In this document: positions 1-11,695 of the stretch, one piece after another
Numbering within the stretch: the first letter of the stretch is position 1
Layout of the letters: each line of letters begins with the position of its first letter
Assembly (NCBI GenBank): GCA_033060915.1
Contig: CM065392.1
Coordinates: 10,583,501 to 10,647,500, forward strand
Length of the DNA stretch: 64,000 nucleotides
Direction of reading: 5' to 3'
Origin: Euryodendron excelsum
Taxonomy: Eukaryota; Streptophyta; Magnoliopsida; Ericales; Pentaphylacaceae
Made by a program: the position numbers and the translations under genes
The notes under the pieces: model-generated
What the model was told of the DNA's origin: nothing
Databases searched by the model: none
What the model saw: only the letters and a program-made list of their open reading frames with translations

Positions 1-99
1 ACTTGAAACCTTGAAGAAGCAGACTCTTTAAGCCCCAAGCCTTAACTTACCTACCAAGCACATGTAGCTGTCAATCATCAAACTATTTAAGGCTCATTT

Positions 100-310
100 A
101 GAACTAACTTTTCAGTTAGCTTCTTTTTAAGTTTATAAGTAAAAAACTCAAAAAAATTTGATTTTTTTACTTTTTTGTTTTTATTTTTTTGCTTATCTTT
201 AACTAAAATAAAGCTAGAAAAGCAAAAAAAAAAACTAAAAAAGCTTAACTGTTTTGCTTGTAAACTTAAAAAAAACTTGACAAAAATACTGTACCAAACG
301 GGCTTAATAG
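100..310. mobile_element. fold-back MITE-like element
   Basis: About 200 bp that folds back on itself. The left arm (near 112-150, containing TTTAAGTTTATAAGTAAAAA) is roughly the reverse complement of the right arm (near 255-285, containing GCTTGTAAACTTAAAAAAAA). The interior is A- and T-rich with no reading frame. A related sequence lies at about 11530-11695, sharing the TTTTTTGCTTATCTT core. This suggests a small non-autonomous DNA element family. No clear target duplication was identified, so the ends are approximate. Confidence 0.5.
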
Positions 311-3300
311 TCTCAAAAACAAGCTTCAAAGCATGCCAAGCATCCAAATTTATGCATCATCATACGGCAGAATGAATCGATGAGTGGTTTTCTCACTCCT
401 AGAATAGTGACTCTACTCAATGAACAAGGAAAATCTAACTTCTAGTTCTTGTGATACTTAAAGGCCCGAGACAGATGCGCCTCGTCAATACTCGTGCACA
501 TCATACAATTTCATATAGATATTCAAAATTTCCACTGATCAGCTGTTACTTCTACCAATGAGCCTCATGCAGTAACAACCATATAAAACAAGGCATCTCG
601 ATGGAATATTTATACTTTGTTTGAAATAAAATAAAGAAAAAGAACAAAGTAAAATCTGATAAAAAATAAAATAAAATTACTTTTTCATTTTGTTCTATTT
701 TCCTTCATCTTTTTCTTTTTTTCACCAAAAATTCGCGTTCTAAATGAATTGTAGTGAACTTCATGGTTTGACAGAAACAAGAAGACCTAATAAGGACTTG
801 AAAACTTAAGACTCATGAAGAACCAACGAAAGGAATCACGAAACAATAAAACAGAGACCCTATAATCAAAACCTGTTCCACATAATGCAACTACTAGTGG
901 AGATGATTAGAGCAGCCAATCATACATGAGAGACTACTTGACTTTCTTAAATGAAAAATAAGATGACAGAAACTACGAGACTAAAAGACAATCAACCAAA
1001 AAAGATGAGAACAGAAACTAGTAAATTTAAATAGCCTGCATCCAGAGAAGTCAGAAATCGGTAGAAAGTTGACCTTTTGCCAATTGGAGTAGCCTAGAAA
1101 TAAGTTGTTACCTAAAAATAGAATTGTCGCAAAGGATGCAGAAGCCACAATTACATGAGAAGATAAGAAAGAGAGTGACTACATAAGAAAATAATGAAAT
1201 TGAATAAGCTACAAAATAAACAAGCTCTATCCTGGGATAAAAATGTTATTGAAAATGGCAGTAGACATCCCACGATACCAAATCACCAATAAAATCGGTC
1301 CATGTTGTAGTTAAAACTTCAAATAAAGATAAGATGAGAGTAATTTTATCACAGCCATCGTACATATATCGCATATGATACCTCGCATCTAGAAATTTCA
1401 ATATACAATGAGTGAAGAGCAGATATCTCACTTGTGTCTTGCAACCAAAATTATGAGAAGAAATAAGAGGAACTTAAGTCTTGAAAAGGAAATCGATTTA
1501 GAAAGCCAATTAAGAAGTTTGAATTTAAGATTCTAACGGCACGAACACAACCCTGAATTGAACCAACCATCACCACATAAACAGGATATTGTACAGAAGG
1601 AAGGAAACTGTATGCCCTGATAATTGATTGGGAAAACCTGAGTTTTCTAATACAACTTGTCAGGAAATACTATAGAAGCCAGATCATCTCCATTGGTTGG
1701 CAGTAAAACAACCATAAGAAGAAAAATGGATTTTTAGTTAAGGGAGTACATATGCAAATTAAAAAAATCAGAGACTATGGTGACACTGGTTGTAAAAGAA
1801 TGAGAAACTGAACTAATCTAAATAATCATTCATCAGAAGATAATCTAGGATTGCAATACAACCATAGGATTCTTATGATGCTGAGAAATATGATAACAGA
1901 AAAGCATACCCAACAAATAATAATATTAGCCCACACACTGACTGAACCCATTGAAAAGGGATGCTTCTTCATGGGTTTAAGAAAAGAATGAAAACATCCC
2001 AGCAAACGGCAATTGATGCATACAGGGCCATCAGACAGTGCTCGCCTACTTGTTCTATCGACAAATATATTGTGACAAAACCTGAACTCGAACCACATGC
2101 CTTGCAAAGATGCAGAATTTACATCACATTCTTTTCACAAAGATGCAGAATTTTTTTTTTTTGGATAAATATTATTTTCCCCAAATATCAGTAGAAAAGG
2201 ACCACAATATGTTGTCTTCTAAACAAATGACATCAGAATGAAAAAGGTGATTGAAAATATAAAGAGATAATTTTAGGGTCAATCAAATGAATTTGACTAT
2301 ATCAAACATGAGCAAGCCTTGACCTTGGTATACAACAAACCTAGGATCTCCTGAAACTATTAATACAAATAAATTGAAGCAGGTCAGAGAAAAGGATGGA
2401 AAGAAAATCTATACCAGGAATCCAAGAGAATGAGGATTATGTTAAATTATGTCGTCATCCATACATAAACAATTGATTTCCCCTATTCCTGCATTGCCTT
2501 TGGAAGCTTATTGAAGGGCAAAAAGCTAAAGCAAGTTCAGAGACAAATAAAGCTGAATGAAGAATTACAATATCTTTGTATCTTTCAATTATTCCTCTTT
2601 AATTGTATATTCAACTGCTCCACAAGAACATCACAGAATGGAGCCACATTTAAGCAGCTCTATTGAGCTCAAACCTGCAAATGATCTTCCTTGCAGACAA
2701 TTTACCTGATCAAACTTCTTTTCCCCTCATCTCATAACATTTTATTGTATCTTACTACAATTCAAAAGAGGTACAAGGACCATGTATATATGTACATCTC
2801 TGTTTGCTTTTCCCATTATCGGATAATATGTGTCACGTCACTCTTTTGTTCATCCAATTCTTTGTTTATTGTTCTCATCATCTGATGAAATGCATGATAA
2901 CTCTTTTCTTATCATGAAGCACATAGGTTTCGTTTCAGCTTTTGGCTCCTTAATTTCAGAGAAACACATTGATTGTGCTTATCACTTAATCACTTCTATC
3001 ATGAATACCAACTGAATTTTTCACTATGAACAACAAAATTGCCCAAAATGAACACAAAAACAAGCCACATCCATATTTGCTTTTCCCTCATATGATCATA
3101 TCTCACAAGGGCAAGACTATAGGCAAATTTTAATCAATTTGAGAACTCTTTGGCCTTTTTGGGCATAACCAGAAGAGGTTCGTGAATATCTGACCTTGTA
3201 GGTACATGTAAAGATCTAGAACTGAGTTTTTTTTAAGGCCATATAGATATTGATTTGCAAGGAATGCTAAAATTCAGTGGAATCTACAAAGGCCTGACGG

Positions 3301-5308
3301 TGTGACAGTTTCAGCTATCGAGTTCAATCGTTTGATTAATAAAAGATGACTTCCTTCAGTTTATTCAGATATGCAAGCAACAAATTACTTAAAAGATGAT
3401 GATTTATGATGAATAAGATTAACTATTCATGCAAAAGGATTAAGCTCTAAAAGGGGGGGACAGGGAAGACAATACATATTTGTAGAATTAATAGTGATGA
3501 GGAGAGGTGACACTGTAACAATGATGGTGGTGGTGACATCTTGATCTAACGAACCAAGCCATGTAAGGTGATGATTTGGAAAAAATATCCTCCTTCTCAC
3601 GAAATGCAAGGATGTTAATTAACAAACAGTCAGCACAAACCTCATCGTTGTTCTATTCATTCAAAAGCCAATCTAACTGTAATTCACAGCATGTCTAGAA
3701 TAATTTGAAGAACTTGACAGAGTGGACCAAATCATATCATTAAAACCAACTCAATATTCTATGTTGTTTCTTCTATGAAACATCATGGTGAAAAAATAAG
3801 TTGAAATAAAATATATATACATACATATATAAATAATTAGATACGCATTCAAAGAACTGTAAAAATATATATATATATATATACATATATAAATAATTAC
3901 ATACGCATTCAAAGAACTGTAAATTTACACTCCCACAAAGACAACATCATATTGAACTTAGACTTTAGTCTGGTTTTTTTAGATAAAGAATTATATCTAA
4001 CTTATAAAGTCATCAATCTAGATGCATCAAAATACCACTGAATTCCCAATATCAACTGTTTAAACTAATTGGCAACAAAAAAGATTCGCAACTTTTCAAG
4101 GCCTCTCTGCTCTTATGATAATCTTATTATTATCAAAGCTATTACAAATAGGCAACTCCTCTTTAGTAAGGTGTAAGAACAAAAACAACACTTGACTTAA
4201 TTCAGTAAATTGTATGCAATATAACATATACTAAAGTTAATAACAACTATTACAAAGATATATGGAAGAGTTAAATCCCCTGTAAATTAAAATTGGAAGA
4301 CAAAGCAGGAATTTAAATCAGAAGCCTATGAAGAACAAACATCGTTTAGTGATAATACCTATATAGTGCCTGTATCAAATTACCGAAATCGCAACACGCT
4401 CCCAGGTTCAAGCTAATTTTATAGGGGTTTCGATCGGATTGACAGCAACCCCTAAAATACTCTAAACACCAACATCATTTGTGTCATTTGATCCCAAATA
4501 TATCATCCGTGCATGAACATCAAATGAGCTCCAAACACCAGAAATAAGCCAAGGCATTCCAAATCAAGATATACAAAACTAGGCTTAAGGTTAAAATTAG
4601 ATTGCCTGAGAAGAGGAATTACTTCATGCAATTTTGTGGAAACTACATGTGCCCATGTACATGAGATATTTACTTTACTCCCTTCGCATATAGATATGAC
4701 TATTACTGATAAGATTCAGACACGTCAAAAGGGTTAAGTGATTATTATGTGTTTCTCATAATACACCGGTGGAGTATGCGTTTAGGTCCAAATAAAATAT
4801 ATTCATCGAAATGAAATAGATGCCGGCACAACAAAGCAATAGGTAGCACTGCAACTAGAAAAATAGTCTGCATCAATTACTCTTCCTAATAGTAATTCAA
4901 TCAAACATCTTGCATGCGTCCCTAATTCGCCATGCAAGTATCTGACAAATTCAAATCAATAAGGATTTTACAAGTTGCATCAAGCAGAATCTGAACAATT
5001 ACCAGAATAATAGCAAAACTACTTTAAATCTTACACCAAATATAAAACCCATACCCAGTTGAACAATCCACATCACAGGAAAGAAAGATTCATGCATCAA
5101 TTCCCAATATATATCACCATCATTCATCGGGGTGATCGAAAATGAAATCATTAGGCACACAACTATTCGGATGTGATAAATACAAAAACTGTTGTTATCA
5201 ATTTGATCGGAGAAGAAAGGAGAAAAGAAATAAAAGATCTAACACTAACCAGCAAATTCACAGGGACAAACCAGAGCATGGGCTTAATTTCAGCGTAAAA
5301 TTCTGCAA
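311..5308. other. AT-rich stretch without a supported gene
   Basis: No convincing exon was found on either strand. The plus strand is A-rich, so a minus-strand transcript would be U-rich, as in plant introns or UTRs. The stretch could therefore include 3' sequence of the minus-strand gene ending at 5309, but no exon chain could be built. Short open frames here have no recognisable domains. A 60-bp tandem duplication at 3821-3923 is listed separately. Confidence 0.4.
3821..3923. repeat. 60-bp-period tandem duplication with AT microsatellite
   Basis: A segment of about 43 bp containing ATACGCATTCAAAGAACTGT occurs at 3821-3863 and again at 3881-3923, exactly 60 bp apart, with one mismatch. An (AT)n run of about 16-20 bases lies between the copies. 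Confidence 0.8.
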
Positions 5309-5791
5309 TCAACCAACATGAAAAGGACCTACATCACCGGTTCGGAGAGAGCTCGCGATCTCGTCTGCAACAGTCAAGCATGATGTGATCCACCCAGTCA
5401 CAGCCAACCACACCATCCTTGCCATCCAAAGGGTCACACCCCACGGCACTGCCATGGTCTGCCTCTTCTTCTCCCAATATTCAAATTTCTTCCTCCGACT
5501 GAACAAGTAATCAAGACCCAGTTCCCCTTTCCTGATTCAAAAGAAAACCCATTTGAGGATCAAGCTCAATCTTCAAAATATATGCGAATACAACATATAT
5601 ACGGCAAACGTATACATTTGTATTTCTTAAAGAAATGGGGTGTGATTGTGTTACGTGACATACCTGATTTGGTGATCTTCTAAGGAACGATTTAGCAGAA
5701 TAGGCTTGTTGGTACTTTTTGAGGCTTTTGTCTCTGAGGGTTTGCCGCTGTGGCTCTCAAGTACGGGCGCGGTTTTGCTACTGTCGCCCAT
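5309..5791 (-). CDS. uncharacterised 116-aa plant protein with one membrane segment (2 exons)
   Basis: Two exons on the minus strand. Exon 1 runs 5791-5664 (ATG at 5791-5789) and ends at CAG|gtatgt. Exon 2 runs 5531-5309 after a tttgaatcag acceptor and ends in TGA. The phase-2 junction restores an Arg codon (AG|G) and gives 116 residues. Residues 1-43 are polar, rich in Ser, Lys and Thr. A charged stretch (SRRKKFEYWEKKRQ) follows, then a hydrophobic segment near 75-97 (VPWGVTLWMARMVWL and onwards) that could span a membrane, and a short tail ending PFHVG. The consensus splice sites and phase fit support a real gene. I do not recognise the family and assign no function. A CT-rich leader precedes the ATG. 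The leader and first codons are partly duplicated in inverted orientation at 6513-6676. Confidence 0.72.
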
Positions 5792-5936
5792 GGTCTGGAC
5801 TCTGGTTGATGCGGTTGAGAACGTGGTGAAATGGCAGCTTGCCGTGTGGCAGCAGCTCACAATACTTAGTGGGCGACAGCATAACAGATCTTAGCGCTCT
5901 CTCCCTCTCTGTGCACTCTTGACTGCCCTTAACCAT
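5778..5936 (-). other. upstream ORF overlapping the start of the 116-aa gene
   Basis: An ATG at 5936-5934 opens a 52-codon frame (with an internal Met at 5882-5880) that stops at 5780-5778. The stop lies just past the main ATG (5791-5789), in a different frame. If transcripts start upstream of 5936, this overlapping uORF would be expected to reduce translation of the main ORF. Whether it is transcribed is not visible from sequence. Confidence 0.35.
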
Positions 5937-6064
5937 CTCTCTCTCTCTCTCTCTCCCTCTCTGCCTCTTCGCATTCTTGTTCTGCAATTTCTTTTTCAGT
6001 TCTTTGCACTCGCTCCCCTTCTAATGACTTTTCTGTCTCCCCACTCTCTCTCTCTCTCTCTCCC
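5937..6064. repeat. CT-rich promoter/leader microsatellites
   Basis: Two CT runs (about 5937-5956 and 6042-6062) lie upstream of the minus-strand gene; on its coding strand they are GA repeats. GA/CT tracts are common in plant core promoters and leaders. No certain TATA box was chosen. Confidence 0.5.
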
Positions 6065-6512
6065 CCTCCCTCCCCGTTTTCCTCGTTATGCAATTTTGTA
6101 TAATATTTTCCACTCTTTTTTAAGGCGAAGTGTATGTCTGAGGTATCGTTGAAAAACCAGTAAAATCAACGGGCAATTATTATATAAGCTAAAAAAAAAA
6201 AAAAGGTGTTTTTAAAGGGCTTTGAGTAGATGAATTGAAGACAGGATCAAAGTCGTGACGACATCCGACGTTGGGGAATCATGTATCTCTATGCACAATC
6301 ACCGTAGAGTACGAAAAGTTCACGTAAGAGAATTGTACTGTGGGTTTGAACGAAGATGATGACAACTGCAGCTATCGACATTTTTTCGCCGCCAATGACC
6401 AAACAGAGAGTCATCGGTGGCCAATTCGGAAAATATGAATATATAAAATTAAATGGAGGGGGAGACAAGAAGTGATTAAGAAGGTAAAGAAAGTCAAAAG
6501 TTTGAGAGAGAA

Positions 6513-6676
6513 CATTAAGGGCAGTCAAGAGTGTAGAGAGAGAGAGAATGTCAGGATCTGTTGTGTTGTCGCCGACTAAGTCCAAGTGTTATGAGCTGCC
6601 GCCACATGGCAAGCTGTCATTTGACCACGTTTCAACAGCATCAACCAGACCGTGGGCGGCAGCATCAAAACCGCAC
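6513..6676 (+). pseudogene. truncated inverted copy of the leader and start of the 116-aa gene
   Basis: The plus strand here matches the minus strand of 5932-5767 over about 165 bp. Shared landmarks are TTAAGGGCAGTCAAGAG, CGGCAAGCTG versus TGGCAAGCTG, GCATCAACCAGA, and GTGGGCGGC versus ATGGGCGAC. The position of the main start codon reads GTG (6652-6654). Similarity ends just after AAAACCGC, about 20 bp into the coding part. The copy also has a 6-nt insertion and single-base indels, so it cannot encode the protein. It lies head to head with the intact gene about 580 bp away. Confidence 0.7.
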
Positions 6677-6889
6677 CGCTGAAGTACAACTACCAAGTAC
6701 CAAATTGAGGAGATTCTGTTAAATTATTTGACAAGTACGGGCAATTTTTAACTATTATATTGACAATCTCAAGTGAAATAAAGGTTGCATCTGCACCCCT
6801 ACTTTATCAATCTCACAAATATATATGCTATATTATTATACAAACAAAAAAATTATATATATAAAATGATGTGTTTAAATAAAAAAAAT

Positions 6890-7145
6890 TTAATAGTTAA
6901 ATAGTACTAAATAGTCAGTAATAATTTTTATCAAATGGTGACACCTAGTGTATGAATATATCAGCAAACTTGAGTTTGAAGAATAATTAAGAAATTTTTA
7001 AAAAAATTATCACATGGCAAAATTTAATAAAATGTTTTCTTAAAAATCTCTCAACAAACGCAGATTGCTAATATATTCATACATCATGTGTTACCATTTG
7101 ATAAAAATTACCACGAGTACTTAATATTACCTGATTACTGAACTA
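6890..7145. mobile_element. hairpin MITE-like element
   Basis: The left arm (about 6921-7000, with AATTTTTATCAAATGGTGACAC and GTATGAATATAT) is closely the reverse complement of the right arm (about 7041-7135, with ATATATTCATACATCATGTG and ACCATTTGATAAAAATT). Arms of about 80-95 bp with a 40-bp spacer and no ORF fit a non-autonomous fold-back or TIR element. Ends and target duplication were not resolved. Confidence 0.65.
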
Positions 7146-8856
7146 TTTTCTGTCTGAATGAGAGTTTTTTACTTTAAAACAAAACTCTCATCATAATAAT
7201 TTTTAATTATAAAACTGTCATTATCATATCATTCTAGTAGGAGTTTGTCTACAATTTTTATCATTTTTCTATATCTATATATATGCAATTATAGGAGAAG
7301 AATTTTTTTGTCACAAATCACCAACACATTTCAAAATTGACACAGAAATAGTGAATTTGTGTAAGGCTAATGTTCATTTATGTTATAAAGGGGTAATATC
7401 TTTAACTTGTTAAATAAACAGGATTTATTAGAGTTGTAAGAAACTAAGAATATACATGTTTAACATTATTTGACTCATTAAATATGTTGTAGTAAATCCT
7501 ACAATTTCAAACCCGTTTAACCATTTGTTAATCCTATTGTTATGATTACTAAGATTATTATGTGTTTTGTTTTCTTTTCTCGCTTTAAATCTTTTAAAAT
7601 ATTGTAATGACGTTTTCATATTTTTCATATTTTGGAATTTGGTTACAAAACAACGAATTTTGATATACTTTTACTTTCTTTATTGTAATATCAGTGATTA
7701 TAAATAAGAAGTAGACATGCAATAAGTAGATAAGTGGTATTGTGTTCACATGCTACAACCTACATATCAACTAAACATGATTTATTTATTAAATGAGTTC
7801 CACGTGGTAAGTTAAATAAGTTATATATAAATGTTAAACCAACATGACTTATTTATTAAATAGGTTACCCAGTAACCCGGGTTGCATATACAATAGCAGG
7901 TGGGACTAGAGCTAAAAATTTTGACATGATTAATAAAGAAGTTGAGTTGGTGTAATATTTATGCATAAAGAACTAATCCGACGTTATTGTCATCCCATGT
8001 ATTATAACAATCTATGATCTTATTTTTATTATGAAAAATGCTATATGTAATTTTTTTTTTAAATTTTTTTTCTCTCTTCCTAGTCAAAAGTAAATACATT
8101 CTACAAGAATTTATTAATGTAAATTCTACAACCTTGTGTCTAAAAGTGAAAAAATTAATTAAAAATTGAGATTGTATATAGCATTACTATTTTATTATAG
8201 AACATATTTCGTTGTATAAAAATTTGCAAGAAAGGAAGACCAAATCCCAAGCGTGGGGATATCAACTTTCAAGCCCGCCTTACCAACTAGTAACTTCAAA
8301 ATGTACATATCGTACGAGGGTTTTATTGCAAATTTTTTGGATTATTTTTTTCTTTTTAATCTTTTCCGAATTTCCTCACATCAAAGGTTAAAATGAGTCT
8401 TTAACAAAATTCTCGCATAAGATTGCCAATTGGCGTTTGAATAAATCATAGTTTAGGGGTCTTTTTTCCAATTCGGCGCGTTAGAAGGTTATCCTAAGTA
8501 GAAAATCCAAGAAGACTAGGCTAAAAGACAATCAAGTTCAATGCATTTGGATGACATACGTGGATAAGCCGAGATTTATTATTATTATTATTTTATTGGG
8601 CCGGAACCAAAGAACAATGAAATTCACTGCATTTGGATGGTAGAATGGAAGTATAAAATGACAATTCAACTCTATGTCTTCTTCATTATGCCATTTAGGT
8701 TCATCTCAAAGTTTGAAAATGTCATTTCTATTCACCTTACTCAGGGTAATCTCATTCCAACACCCCCATTGAATCTTACATTTGCATACCATTTAGAGTT
8801 TTTTCTTTTTATAAAAAAAACAAGCCTACAATATTTTTAAAAAAAATTGTTCTTCA
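7146..8856. other. AT-rich intergenic DNA, nothing recognised
   Basis: No frame with recognisable domains, no RNA gene and no clear repeat boundaries were found. A short ATT microsatellite lies near 8576-8594. Confidence 0.5.
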
Positions 8857-10267
8857 TTGAAATTCGTATTGCGATTACCTCTATGCTTTGATTTTGATGA
8901 TAGCAAAATATTGTATTAGATTACCTAGTGTGCAGATCATAGTATGCTTTAATCTTAGTTAAGATGATGATTTGAAACTTAATATATTGAAGATCTAGTG
9001 TATTAAAAACTTATCACGCAGGTTAAATGTGTTCAAAAATGATGAAGACATGTTGAAGAGGAGATCACAAGACATGAAAGTTTTACATGAAGATTTGAAA
9101 ATATTTTGGATGAATGGAAGACTGGATGTTGATTGAAAAACTCTATAAATAATTAAAATCGATTAATTCTATTTCAGAAAGATTGAAGATGTTTTTGAAT
9201 ACCAACATACCTTGGAGAAGTCATGTCAAAAGTGTGGAAGCTTCAATTGGATGATGCTTAGAGACTTAGAATAAGATTGGTCAAGACGGGCAAATATTGA
9301 AGTTTCTAATAGGAAGAGTTGATTTATCTATTCTAGAAGTTGACACATTGGTTCAAAATGCAAAATCTTAAAAGTAGATCCAAGAGGGTTGACACCTTCA
9401 TTTCAAAAGTCAACAAATTTGAACTGAGTCTTGTTGAAATTTGATGGAAGCCTCAGGAGTCGACCTTCCACTTCCAAGAGTCAACATCTCTAGACAAAAT
9501 ATTGAAGATCGCTTGTATCAGAATTGTAGGGGTTGACTCCCTAATTCTAGGAGTCAACACCTAGAGTTCAACGATTTGATTTTCAAACGTTTTGACAGAG
9601 CGAAAATGCATTAAATACTCTCTTAACTACCATCAATGGTTAGAATCAATGTAAGACTATAAATACAAGATCTTATCAATATTTATATAGAAGAATACAA
9701 GAATATAAGTGCTGAATTTGAAGATCAAAGTTGAAATTCCTGAGCCCTAACTGCTAAATTCTTTTTGCAGAGTTGTTGGGGTTATTCATTGAGTTTAACT
9801 TGCTTATCTATTCTTTGTAAGAGATATCTATTATATAAATTTTATTTATTTCACTTGGGTAGGTTTGTAAACTTTATGAGTTGAGTGTTCTTGGGATACA
9901 CTTGTAAATTTGACTGAAGCTTAAACAAAGTTACTTAGGTTTTGAGAGTTTGAAAAAGATTATTGTATAAGTGAGCGGGACACATGAACAACTAGCAACA
10001 ACTATGTAAAGAGACTTTTACATAGTGAAGAAGGCTCTCAAAGAGATCTTGAGGGAGGATGTAAGTTACACATTGTCATCAAATTTCGATAAATCACCGT
10101 ATGTTTTTTGTGCTCTATTTTCCCCTCATTGTATCATATTCTTGAATGCTTTGTTCATACATTGATTATTTATTGTTCCATTGATTTAGTAGTTTGTAAT
10201 TGGATTATTTGTTATTAATTTTGAAAAACTCAATTAACCCCCTTAAATTGCATATTCGAGCTAACAA
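8857..10267 (+). mobile_element. LTR-like block, possible old solo LTR
   Basis: About 1.4 kb with the look of a plant LTR. It opens with a TTTTGATGATAGCAAAATAT-like start and contains a leader-like region with GTGTTCTTGGGATACACTTG. It ends in AACTCAATTAACCCCCTTAAATTGC followed by CTAACA, resembling the 3' ends of Sirevirus-type copia LTRs (family recall). No coding domains, no PBS and no clear target duplication were found, so the boundaries and assignment are tentative. It carries a series of GTTGAC/GTCAAC inverted motifs at 9344-9558. Confidence 0.35.
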
Positions 10268-11004
10268 TTACATGATTAAATATTATTAATATTGAAAACA
10301 ATTAATAGAGTTTTTGGTAATGAATTTATATTCATCTTTTATTTCTTCTATCCAAACATGACTCAAAAATTTTAATAAAACAGGTTATGAGTCCCGGCCT
10401 CTTGCACGTGGGCCACATCCCATTCTAACTCAAGTATGCATTCCACCTTGTTTTATTGAATGTGCCTATCAAGTTGTAGGGCCAACTTTGAATTTAATCT
10501 GAGGTTGTATTCATGTTTTTTCAATGTTTTGATTTGATGGCTCCCTAGCATAGTCACTGACAATTGAATAGTTATTTCTTTATTTTTCTTTGTTTGATAG
10601 GCTAGAATGAATTTCGTTTGGATGAACAATTCCTTGGCCGCATGTACACTTGATGTACTCTTGTTAAAAGGAAATAGAAATTGCTACTAGCATTTACCAT
10701 ACTCTGCGGCCATACTTTCAACTTCCTTTTACTGTCAATGAAATAGCTCCCACTACAATATATTTTCTAATATAATGATAAAAATAAAAACTGACCGTGC
10801 TTCATCTAGTAAAATATATAAAAAGGCTCAATGCAAAGCCAAAAGCAACACATCATTGTGTGCTCTTTTGCTTTTACAAGAAGCAGTGCTTAATGTTCTG
10901 CTACTTAAAACTTTAACCATGCACCAAGTAGTTAGTTTAGCGGAATCAAAGTAAAAAGAATTAATTACAACAACATCTTTTAAATTATAACTCAATATTA
11001 TTAA
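10268..11004. other. intergenic, nothing recognised
   Basis: AT-rich sequence without a convincing ORF, RNA gene or defined repeat. Confidence 0.4.
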
Positions 11005-11445
11005 GTTCCTTTAAATTCTAAAACATAATATATTGATATTTTAAATTCTCAAATTGTATCAATTAATACCTTTATTAGTAATATATTAAGTAATTTGTTA
11101 GGAAAGTAGATGAAAAATTATCTTTGACTTGCACATGTTTATAAAAATATAATTTTATATTTAAATTGACCTTTTTTTTTAATAATTATCTAATGACTAA
11201 AATGCCTCTTGAATTATTTCTATATATACACATCATTTCAAAGGGTATTTATGTTATTAGATAATTATTTTAATAAGGAAATATCAACTTAGGTATAAAA
11301 CTATATATTTTTTTTTAAATATGTGCAATCCACATAATAATTTTTTATCTATTTTCCTAATAGATTGTTAATACAAGGTATTAATTGATAGAAATTGGTA
11401 GTTTAGAGGGTCAATATGTTACGTTTTAGAGTTTAGAAGAGAATC
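11005..11445. mobile_element. ~440-bp long-hairpin MITE
   Basis: The left arm (about 11010-11143, with CTAAAACATAATATATTGA, TATCAATTAATACC and TTAGGAAAGTAGATGAAAAAT) pairs with the right arm (about 11315-11440). The inner part (TAATTATCTAATGACTAAAATGCC versus AGGGTATTTATGTTATTAGA) also pairs, so nearly the whole element can form one long hairpin. There is no ORF. It lies about 900 bp upstream of the CNL gene. Confidence 0.7.
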
Positions 11446-11529
11446 AAAAGTTTGCGTATAATTTTTTGTTTCACTATTATTTCTAATTACTAAACAGAAA
11501 GTCTTTATAAAAGAATGAATTCTTGTACA

Positions 11530-11695
11530 ACTTTTTTGGCTTGACTTTTCTTGTTTATAAACAAAAAAAGTAAAAAAAAATCAGCTTTTTTGCTTATCTT
11601 AACTTATGAAAACTAAAAAATTTTAATCTTTTTTTTTGCTTATAACCTAAAAAAATAAAATGAAAAAAGCAAGAAAAAAGACATAGCAAACTGGC
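11530..11695. mobile_element. fold-back element related to the one at 100-310
   Basis: It shares TTTTTTGCTTATCTTAACT and A-rich stretches with the element near the left edge. Its left arm (GACTTTTCTTGTTTATAA) and right arm (TTATAACCTAAAAA ... GCAAGAAAAAAG) are imperfect inverted repeats. Boundaries are approximate. Confidence 0.4.

Noticed and set aside
1826..2107. 93-codon minus-strand frame as a gene
   Set aside because: No recognisable domain, no supporting splice context, AT-rich background; chance frame.
6289..6585. 98-codon minus-strand frame as a gene
   Set aside because: It overlaps the inverted copy of the small-protein gene leader on the opposite strand and lacks any known motif.
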